This document shows positions 56,171 to 64,000 of a DNA stretch of 64,000 bases, one piece after another; position 1 is the stretch's first letter, and each line of letters starts with the position of its first letter. The notes under the pieces are model-generated. The model did no database searches. It was not told the origin of the DNA and saw only the letters and a program-made list of their open reading frames with translations. Source of the stretch: Puccinellia tenuiflora (Eukaryota; Streptophyta; Magnoliopsida; Poales; Poaceae); NCBI GenBank assembly GCA_012064385.1, contig QRDG01001525.1, positions 1,798,001-1,862,000 of the forward strand, given 5' to 3'. The position numbers and the translations under genes are program-made.

Positions 56171-57956
56171 AACCAGCCGAGTACTCCAATCAGCAGCATC
56201 TCCGTTGTGACTGACTTGCCTCCGTGGCGACTTGCCCTCTGTGGCAACTTGCTCTCCTTGAGCTTCTGCTCCTCAGATCCCCTTGCCAGCCTCTCTCCCC
56301 CTGCCGTCGGCGGCCATGGTGGCCGGCGTCAGGTGGGAGGGGGGTCTGGTTGCTTTGTTGTAGGTTTCCTTTCCTCTAGCTTCTCCCCGGCGAATAAGAT
56401 GGTGGCCGGATCAGATCCATCTTCTCCCTCCCTCTCGACTCTCTCCCTTGGCTGCTCACAACAAGGTGGATGGTTGGAGAGAAGGTGGCGGTGGTTCTTA
56501 TGCCGGCACCTACATGCCGAACCCATGGCGAGGACTAGCTTCGGCTGCCCTTTGCTCCTTAAACCCTAGCATCTTCTTGCTGCAATAATACAAATCTGAG
56601 TGGCTGCGGTCCTCCATACCCTCCTCTGTTCTTGCGCATGGTGTTCGGGAAGGAGGAATAATGGCGGAATTCGAAGTTCCTGATTTGTTGGAGTGGTGCT
56701 TTGACCTTTGCTGGCTGTGGGCTTCTCGTCGGACTGTGTCCATGGTGGCCACAACCAGGGAATCCAAGCTCTGTTTTGTTGCCTGCTCCTCTGCCTCGCT
56801 CTCATGTCCCTAAAGCTACGGTTCTGTCTGGCTCCCACGGCTCGGAGAGTTCCATCGGACTCGCCGTGGAGACGGGAGGCATCTGCTGTCTCTGGCCGGG
56901 CGCAAGAGGAGAGAGATGGGCCATGTCCGAGGTGGGGCTGCTCTTTGCCGCCTCGTGATTGGAGAGGACCTCCAGCCGCCGGCGATCTCAAGGCCTCAGC
57001 TGGATGTACGAAGCTGGCGAAGCTCACCATTTTTTAGATCAAGATGTGCCTTTAGTCCAACAACAGGGCAGTTGCAGACCTCTGCATCTGGGGGTGGAAC
57101 CCTCTTTTTCTGCTCGGCAGTTGTTGTGCTGTGTGGTGCGAATGAAGAAGGGTAGTGCGAATCATCTACACATCCTGCTTGGAGGTACAATCGAGGCAAG
57201 TTTTTCCAATTTTCGTAGATCAATTTCCAAGTTTGTCTCGAAGAACATTGCGGTGTTGGATGTTATGCAAACAATTATCCGCCACCAAATCATCATATGT
57301 TCTTATTCCGAGCTATGCGGCCATCATGATGGTGGTGCGGAGTCCGGATTTTGTATCAAGTGGCACGATTGAGGCGATGGCTCTATACTGTCATATGGCC
57401 TCAATACATATCAATGGTTGTGCTATTTACTCAATGGAGCAGGATGTTCTTACAAATTGCAGCTGCTCTAGTTGCATATGCCTATATTGTCAGACGATCT
57501 CCATGTGGAAGATGCTGTCTCTAAGCTGTTAGGGCTGTGTCACCGGAGGTGGATGACAACTCCTCCATTGTTGATCCCCAGATTTAATGGCGGAGACGCT
57601 CTGAGTTTGAGCTCGGTGAAGGCTATTCGATATCTACAGCTCACCTCTATACCTCGTGTGCATATTCCAGATAGACCGTTGGGAGAACCACCCGCGGGGC
57701 ATCAACTGGATTGCACCTCTATTGAGGCCCTTGAAGACTGCAAGTGCGGCAATTTCGGATCCGTGTTGTCGGCGGATGGTCGAACGTTGTTTGGTTCTAC
57801 TTGTGATCTTCGGCATCTTCTTCACGAGTTTAGATCGATTTCTTTTTGTATTGTGCAGCTAGGCACTTATCTTTCTTGCTATAATGTTGAGAGTCATGTA
57901 ACGGTGTGTAATGATCATTAATGTCAATATATCTAGCTTTGTTCAAAAAAAAAAAC
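56171..57956 (+). mobile_element. Poly(A)-tailed retroposon (LINE-mobilised), non-coding
   Basis: A 14-bp duplication ACTTTTGTCTCCCT flanks it (56157-56170 and 57957-57970), and an 11-A tail precedes the right copy (57945-57955). A variable-length TSD plus poly(A) is the hallmark of target-primed reverse transcription by LINE machinery. The 1.79 kb body is open only in short pieces. I find no RT or endonuclease motif, so it is either a non-autonomous LINE derivative or a retroposed transcript (processed pseudogene). The GC-rich start with TCTCTCCC-type pyrimidine runs looks like a 5' UTR. Source gene not recognised. Confidence 0.72.
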
Positions 57957-57970
57957 ACTTTTGTCTCCCT

Positions 57971-58522
57971 CCCCATGACCGTGGACGGCCAGTTGCTCTC
58001 TCGCTCCCACAGTGCGCACCTAACGCCGATGGGATATCCGGTACAGATACACGCGATCCTATTTGGACACGCACACATCGTACTGACTCTAATACAGTAA
58101 TACACGATCCCTTTAATTTCTTCGCACCAAATCTCAAAAAAGTCTTTCAGTTTTCAAACTTACGCTTCATAAACCAACCAACACATACCATCCCCAAGAC
58201 GTGACCTCCTCTGCGGCGCAACATCCGGGGAAGATTCACCCGTTTTTTTGCTGATGGACGTCGCAGCAACGGCGGCGCACCTGAAACCGATTGACGCGGC
58301 AGGCACAGCAATACCCGCGGCCGTCTACTTCAAGATGGTCGACAGATTCCGAGATATCCACAGGAGAAACATAGAGACAAGAGCGTGCGGACTCGCTCAG
58401 GTTAAAGTGGACGGTGATAAACCGAGAATAAAATTTAGCTACAAGATTCAGCGACAGCTACATATGCAGATCGATCAGATATTCAGACCAGTGTCAAGAT
58501 TGCATGATGAAACTACTACTGG
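57971..58522 (-). other. Downstream flank and probable 3' UTR of ferredoxin gene
   Basis: On the minus strand this follows the ferredoxin stop. TTTTATTCTCGG-type AT-rich sequence at about 58425 could belong to the 3' end. A 92-codon plus-strand frame at 58248-58526 overlaps it antisense and resembles nothing I know. Confidence 0.4.
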
Positions 58523-58987
58523 TTAGTACAGGTCGGACTCCTTGTGCGTCTCGATGACGCAGTCGGAGGTGGGGGTAGGCGACGCAGGTGAGCGCGTAGC
58601 CGGCGCCGACCTGCCCGTCTTCGAGGAACGACTGTCAGACTGGTTCACGGCGCCCTCCAGGAGCTTACCGGCGCAGGTGGAGCACGCGCCGGCGCGGCAC
58701 GAGTACGGCAGCTCCACGCCGGCCTCCTCCGCCGCGTCCAGGATGTAGCAGTCCTCCGGCACGTCGATGACGCTCTCCTTCCCGTCCGGGCCGATCAGCT
58801 TCACCTTGTACACGGCAGCTGCTCGGAAGTCCCTCGACGACACGGAGCCTGGGAATGTGGGCGTGATCCTCGCCGCGCTCAGGTGCAAATGCAGTGGCTG
58901 TCTGGTGCTCTGGTTCATTGGACGCACCTGCAGCCGTGGGTTGCCACTGAAGCTACAGAGAACTGGTGTTGTGAAAGTAGTCGCCAT
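58523..58987 (-). pseudogene. Chloroplast-type [2Fe-2S] ferredoxin, with compensating indels
   Basis: Ferredoxin carries single electrons in plastids, here probably the root (heterotrophic) type fed by FNR and NADPH. The frame of 154 codons starts MATTFTTPVLCSFSG. Residues 1 to about 57 are a Ser/Arg-rich transit peptide, and the mature part starts near AAVYKVKLIGPDGKE. Three cluster cysteines are in place (YSCRAGACSTCAGK), and the C-terminus SDCVIETHKESDLY is normal. Between them, a missing base at about 58634 and an extra G in the run 58571-58575 put about 21 codons out of frame. This removes the fourth cluster ligand; its TGC is still readable in the other phase at 58586-58584. Both indels lie in G runs, so sequencing error is a serious alternative to a pseudogene. 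Confidence 0.9.
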
Positions 58988-59644
58988 CTTGGATGTTTGA
59001 GATCTGAAAAATGGTAATCAGAAATAAGAGAGGAGATTCTACACATGATGCATGTGAGATAAAGAAACATGGAGCAAGGTTCAAAGACACAACTAAAAAT
59101 TAAAAGTATTTTGGCCCTTTTTTATTTCCCAACATTGGTGCCTAGTAAATTGGAGGAATTAAGTGCTGTACCTTCCATTACTACCTGAAAACTTAAGACT
59201 TCAGTTAGACCTATCCACAAATTATGCTTTAGGACCGTAAGCAGAAAGGTACTTTACCATACTTATATGGTTGCACAAGTTCTTAATATTGTGTTGCTTG
59301 AGCTATATGATGTGACCAAGCAACCAACTTAGTATTTCTGGATAAAGAATAGAGCTGAAAGTAAAATTGCTAGTAAAGCAAACAGTCACAAATACGTCAT
59401 AGGTAGCAGCTTGCAGTTAACAATGCCGTCTGATCACAGAAGTTTGGCATATCCATTTCTATTGCTTCCCATCGACCCTTTTCATTAAAAAGCAGGAGAA
59501 TATTTCACTAGGCAATAAAAGGTACAGACTGGAAGCTGATTGATCACCGTGGGTCATTTTTTCTAATCTCTGAAAGTGAACTATAAGACTCCAGGCCTAC
59601 ACCTGCTAAAAGTACAAACAATCCAATAAATAGTTTTTCACAAC

Positions 59645-60154
59645 TAAGGATGGCAATTTTACCCATGGGTACGGGTACCCGCGGGTACCTTACCCGTATG
59701 GGGAGGGTATGGGCACATTTTTATACCCATGGTTAGTACCCATACCCTACCCGCCAAGTCGTGGGCAGGGCATGTGTATAACCCTGTACCCATGGGTATA
59801 CCCATACCCTACTCATTTATACTGACATATGGACCCTACTTAGTAGATTTACTAGATATGATTTTGATTTTCAAAGTTAAATAATTGCCATGTATTCATC
59901 TACCTATTACTGAGTTGAGATAATTGATTTTTCTGTCAAATGTGTTACCAACAAATGTAAAACTGTGAAAAAATTGTGTACTATTTGATCAACCCAACGG
60001 GTACCCAATGGGTGCGGGTACCCGCCGGGTATGGGTATGGGTATACTTTCATCCCCGCGGGTAAGGGTATGGGTAGAATTTTATACCATAGACTATATGG
60101 GTATGGGTATGGTATTGCTCTACCCTGCCCATACCCTACCCATTGCCATCCTTA
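59645..60154. mobile_element. hAT-type non-autonomous element (MITE-like), 510 bp
   Basis: It has perfect 12-bp terminal inverted repeats TAAGGATGGCAA / TTGCCATCCTTA and a perfect 8-bp TSD TTCACAAC (59637-59644 and 60155-60162). The 8-bp TSD places it in the hAT superfamily. The two ends are filled with GGGTA/TACCC runs (TACCCATGGGTACGGGTACC and similar) that would form a long imperfect hairpin. No transposase. Confidence 0.88.
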
Positions 60155-60162
60155 TTCACAAC

Positions 60163-61030
60163 TAGTAGTTCGGATTTGGATATGGATGAGACAACAAGTG
60201 CATGACACATATCAGGTAGTATATCGTAGTGAATAACCTTTTCCGTTTATGTGGGGAACTCTACGTGGAGCTTTGTCATCCGCACTGGAATTACCATGAT
60301 ATAGTACAGTATCATGCAAGCTCTTTTAGAGTTCCTTTTGACCCCAAAGCCCTTTTAATGTAAGCCGAAACCCTTACGACATAAGTAATTGCCGATAAGA
60401 GTAAGAGTGGCATCGATGTCTGCATGTGCTGCATATTGAACACAACACCTTAAGTATTTGCGGATAAGGTTGTGGTTTTTGCCCTTAAGATAGGCCATAC
60501 TAGTGCTGATTTCAAAACAAAAATAATGTTACTGCTCCTCGTTAGAGTCAAAATTATCTGCTAGTATTGCACAGCTGTATACCCCTCCTCGTTTATTAGT
60601 CAAATTATCTGCTAGTATTGGACAGTTGGACTAATACAAATTCAATCAATTCAGGACTGCTGGTGCACCACACGTTTATCTCCGCTTCAGAAGGCTGGAA
60701 AACCGGATGCAGTGCCCCAAGTAAATAGATTTGGGCACCCTATAGAAACCTGAATCTGGAGCAACCCAGGGAAACACATTCACCAGTGAGGGGGCAGAAC
60801 ATGATTGGCGAAGAAGCCAGGAAAGCTGGGCATGGGGTTGACTGCATTGCACATTTGTACTACAGGGGTCTCAAAATAGCTAGCGACGAACAGTAATCGA
60901 CTATCGTAGCTTGACGAAATTCCGTTAGGTTCACCAGACCCATTGCTAGCGACGAATAGGAATGAGAAGAGCAAATGCAATAACTGAAGATGGGATGAGA
61001 AGAGCATATAGCAGAGGAGAGGAGTGACTG
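60163..61030 (-). other. Distal part of inferred ferredoxin intron
   Basis: No supported coding frame or repeat. Two near copies of TAGTCAAATTATCTGCTAGTATTG (in pieces, about 60546 and 60598) form a short direct repeat. Confidence 0.35.
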
Positions 61031-61394
61031 ACCCGGTAGAATGGAGCCGCAATCCGGAGCAGGCCGAGGCGACGAAGGGGAAGAGGAGGAGCGTGGAGAT
61101 GGAACGGTGTCACGGAGGGCTGGTATTCGGATTGGGGAGATTGCAGTACAGCTTTCGGTTTTAACTGTAACGCCCACGGCTCGGCGTGTCCTGGATGCTT
61201 CGGTTGCTCCGCCCGTGTCGGCCTTGGACGGCCTTCGACGGCTACGGGCACGGGGACGGAGAGACAGCCAGGACCAAAAGGTCGCTGGGCTATGGGCTGT
61301 GGGCTGTGAGCAGTGGGCGGGAGGTCGCTGGGCTAAACGAAGGAAAGACTTCATCTGGATGGCAATGCAGCCACACGTTGGCCCATTTTATCTT

Positions 61395-61410
61395 TCTTAT
61401 AAATACACCT
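61395..61410 (-). promoter_or_regulatory. Possible core promoter of the ferredoxin gene
   Basis: The minus strand reads GTGTATTTATAAGAAAG, a TATA-like motif. It is followed by TGGGCC and AACGTGTGG (ACGT core) within 40 bases. The leader it would give contains an upstream ATG, so the true start may be lower, near 61150. Confidence 0.3.
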
Positions 61411-61479
61411 ATTATTATTTTGGATCCTCCCCTCAAAAAAAAATTATTTTGGATCCCCTAAAAAAAACCTAACATTATT

Positions 61480-61980
61480 TTGGAACGAGGTAAAAAACTT
61501 GTCATTTTCATTAATCAAGAAGAAAGAAGAGTTAGCCTGTTAATTAGCAAAATGACTTTACTATTTGCAGAACGTTATGTATATAAGTTAAGTACCGAAT
61601 GTTTTCATTACTAAGAGTGATTAACTCCCACTAAAACGACAAATTAAATTTATGATCCGTTTTCACCACTAAAACGGTCGCGACAAGTTTTTCGAAACTA
61701 GATCCCATATTGATATGTTTCGACAACTTATTTTTCGACTAAAAGTTACCAACCTATAGCATGCAAGTTATCATGCTAATCGTAAGTAGTTACCCATTTC
61801 AAATATATAAGTTTTTCAAAAGGTTTTGGCTACCTTTTTTTTAGCTTATTAGTTATCATTCGATAATGTGTGAGTTACCGTGATATTCACACGTTGTTAC
61901 CGCCGTTAGGAACTTATCTAGGTTGGCTTTATCGATGATTTTTAAGCTTAAAAATTACCAAGCTGCATTACCAGGTTAAT
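61480..61980. other. Unassigned AT-rich sequence
   Basis: No ORF and no recognised element. It leads without a visible boundary into the repeat block that follows. Confidence 0.4.
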
Positions 61981-63085
61981 CATAAGTAATTACCAACTTA
62001 AAACACATATATCATTACGAATGTTTTGACGATAACTTTCTATCTCATAAGTTATCGCCCGGTTATATGTGAATTATCTTGTTATTCATAACTATTTACT
62101 CAACACATTGGTAAGTACATCACCAACACGGTCTTAACTTTTCACCTGACACCCTCTAGTGTGCCATCATCATGATATTAACTTTTCTATCGACACCCCT
62201 GATAAGTACATGATCATCATGTGGTAACTTTTTACTCCACTCCCTGGTAACAACACCAACACCATGTTAGTAAATTTTCACTTAACACGTTGATAACACA
62301 ATAGAAACATGTTGGTAACTTTTCACTTGGCATTGGTAACTATATCAGCACTATGTTGGTACTTTTGACTTGACACAACAACATGTTGGTAAGTTTACAC
62401 TTGACACATGATAACTATATCGCCCACCATGTTGGTAACTATTTCGTACACACTTTTGATAACCTCATAGACACCAAGTTGGTAAATCATAGGCGTCTGG
62501 TTGGTAACTTTTCTCTGGACACCCTGATAAGTACACCATCACCATGTGGTAACCTTTTACTTGTCTCCCTGGTAACAACACCAACACCATGTTGATAAAT
62601 TTTCACTTAACACGTTGGAAACACAATAGCAACATGTTAGTAATATTTCACTCAACACTCTGATAATTATTTCAGCACTATGTTTATACTTTCCACTTGA
62701 CACATAACATGTTTGTAACTTTGCACTTGACTCCCGAATAACTATATCAAAGTCATGTTGGTAACTAATTACTACACGTTTTTGATAACTATGTCAACAT
62801 CAAGTTGGTAACTACATAAGCGTTAAGTCGGTAACTGTTTAATAAACATCGTGGTAAGTATATCATCACCACGGTGGTAACCTTTTCTCGACACCATAAT
62901 AAGTGATGACTACATCATCATGACGGTGATAAATATGTACTCGACACCTTGGTAACTTCAGCATCACGGTTATGGTAACTATTTAATCGACACATTGATA
63001 ACTTTATCATCAACACGGTGATAGCAACATACCCATCACCTTGGTAACTACGTTGTCGCCAAAGGTGTAATTTTTTTACTCAACA
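61980..63085. repeat. Degenerate higher-order tandem repeat (GTTGGTAACT-type units)
   Basis: Short units with CATGTTGGTAACTTTTCACT and TGATAACTATATCA-like cores recur every 25-50 bases. A longer period of about 327 bases is visible: 62201-62365 and 62528-62690 share the same order (GATAAGTACA, ATGTGGTAAC, CTCCCTGGTAACAACACCAA, CACTTAACACGTTG, ATTTCAGCACTATGTT). 62373-62552 and 62690-62882 correspond likewise. Confidence 0.75.
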
Positions 63086-63504
63086 CCATTGTAGGTCGTA
63101 ACTACTTATATAATTAGAAGACGTAGTCGTCAAGTGGCTAAAGAGTTTGTTTGGTGAAATTTTAGAAAAAACATTATGACAAAGGTTTTTAGTTTATTTC
63201 AAGCCTGTTTTTTCTTAGTTGTACTCTGTTTTATCCCCGCGGTGTTAAGTTTCTTCACTTTTCCCTCCTCTCTCTAGCCGATCTCGCAATTTACTAAATG
63301 GGAAGTTTTCTTTGGGTCAAACTCATTGACTGTTATTTGTGTGTGTGTGACGAGTGAATCCGCTTAAAATGCTAAGAGGTCGTGTCGTCTTTTTTACACA
63401 CATCTCAATATATTAGTTTTTAATGCGATTTCAACTATTTGTTAGTAATTTTACAGTTCGACATGCTAACTAATGATGCAATGTATATTACATTCAGTGA
63501 CATA
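63086..63504. other. Unassigned
   Basis: No supported feature apart from a short GTGTGTGTGTG run at about 63338. Confidence 0.4.
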
Positions 63505-63856
63505 GAAACTGAGTGGGTTAGAGAGAAGATTGCATTGCATGAGAGGGTGGCTAGTTTGGGTGTTGAGTGAACAAAAAACCGGTTAATTGTTGAGCTGAAG
63601 CGTACTGTTGAGATAGAAAAGAGCATCTCAAAGCACGTCAGCAAGGAAATGGTGACCCTTGAGGCTGATCTTACTATTTTCTGATTAAATGTTACAAGAT
63701 ATTGAACTGAATGGAAAAGAGAAAGCAAGATTAATACATAAACTTGAACTGAAGTAAGAAGAGAAAACTAAATACATGGTGGTAGTTATCATCGTTGCCA
63801 TATATGTAGTAGCTGTTGTGGCAAAGTGTGTCAAATGTAAGAGTTGTGATCACTAG
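63505..63856 (+). pseudogene. Decayed coiled-coil and membrane-segment protein remnant
   Basis: One frame reads ETEWVREKIALHERVASLGVE, a TGA, then LIVELKRTVEIEKSISKHVS and onward, which is a coiled-coil pattern. After a second TGA and a frame change, ELNGKEKARLIHKLELK is followed by a TAA. A hydrophobic segment YMVVVIIVAIYVVAVVAKC and a Cys-rich tail ending at TAG 63856 come next. This layout (coiled coil, then one C-terminal membrane span) is that of grass GRF-zinc-finger proteins often found with transposons. The zinc finger itself is not visible, so the family call is weak. Confidence 0.35.
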
Positions 63857-64000
63857 GTATAGTACTAGTGAGTAGAGGTGATGTTATGGACATCTAATGT
63901 GTACATTGAACCTTCCATATGTTCTAATTTGGGCGTGAATTTAAAATGTGGAAGAATCTATCAATTTGTTTGTCCAAACATGCATGGTGAAAAAATCCAA

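Larger units (their letters stand above)
59004..61032 (-). other. Inferred 5'-UTR intron of the ferredoxin gene
   Basis: An acceptor-like TTTTTCAG ends at 59004 on the minus strand, 16 bases before the ATG. A donor-like CCGG|GTCAGT is at 61032. A pyrimidine-rich, GC-rich segment above it (61033 to about 61150, CTCCTCCTCTTCCCC) looks like a leader exon. Neither site is proven. The intron would be about 2.03 kb and contain the hAT-type element. Confidence 0.4.

Noticed and set aside
57155..57921. Frames of 125-149 codons in the retroposon
   Set aside because: Overlapping, no domain, no continuity between them. At most remnants of the source transcript.
58248..58526. 92-codon plus-strand frame next to the ferredoxin stop
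   Set aside because: Antisense to the probable 3' UTR, no known domain. Could be real but nothing supports it.
60860..61472. Overlapping frames on both strands upstream of the ferredoxin exon
   Set aside because: GC-rich leader/promoter segment. No domain, and frames on both strands overlap fully.

Overview
The window is a stretch of a large plant nuclear genome, most likely a pooid grass (wheat tribe or a close relative). The evidence is the repeat content. There are copia LTRs opening TGTTGGA(A/G)ATATGCCCAAGAGG, close to the Angela/BARE type of Triticeae. There are Athila-, Tat- and Tekay-type gypsy elements and a CACTA element with grass-type subterminal repeats. The one recognisable host gene encodes a ferredoxin of the heterotroph (root) type. 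The assignment to Pooideae is inference. Bases 11947-12613 are an assembly gap (N).

Layout. 1-5230: broken copia element, internal part plus 3' LTR, + strand. 5231-15789: Athila-type gypsy element on the - strand with both LTRs, frameshifted genes and the N gap; it has no target-site duplication (TSD) and its two flanks do not match. 15790-17583 and 27541-29093: a second copia family on the - strand (gag, primer site, LTR), split by a 9.95 kb gypsy element at 17584-27535 that carries gag-protease only and has perfect TTGCA duplications. 29094-30594: another copy of the second copia LTR, a GT microsatellite and unassigned sequence. 30595-56015: a small CACTA element (TSD TAT) swollen by a non-autonomous copia element (31224-55571, TSD CGAGC). 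The 5' LTR of that copia element holds two more gypsy elements: a Tat-type one on + (32097 to about 41855) and an internally deleted Tekay-like one on - (41856-48314). They are fused by a deletion that also removed about 334 bp of the host LTR. The copia 3' LTR carries 278 bp of foreign DNA that begins with mitochondrial 26S rRNA-like sequence.

56171-57956: a poly(A)-tailed retroposon with a 14-bp TSD. 58523 to about 61400 (- strand): the ferredoxin gene. Its coding exon has two compensating single-base indels that remove the fourth iron-sulfur cysteine. A 5'-UTR intron of about 2 kb is inferred, and it contains a 510-bp hAT-type element with an 8-bp TSD. 61480-64000: unassigned DNA, a degenerate higher-order repeat built on GTTGGTAACT-like units, and a decayed coiled-coil/membrane protein remnant.

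The order of nesting can be read from the TSDs: CACTA, then copia, then the two gypsy insertions, then the deletion that joins them. I see no operon-like or defence-like system. The interest lies in element architecture (two gag-only non-autonomous elements, repeated polypurine-tract motifs, a shared hairpin near the 3' LTR), in the organelle-derived filler, and in the ferredoxin lesion.
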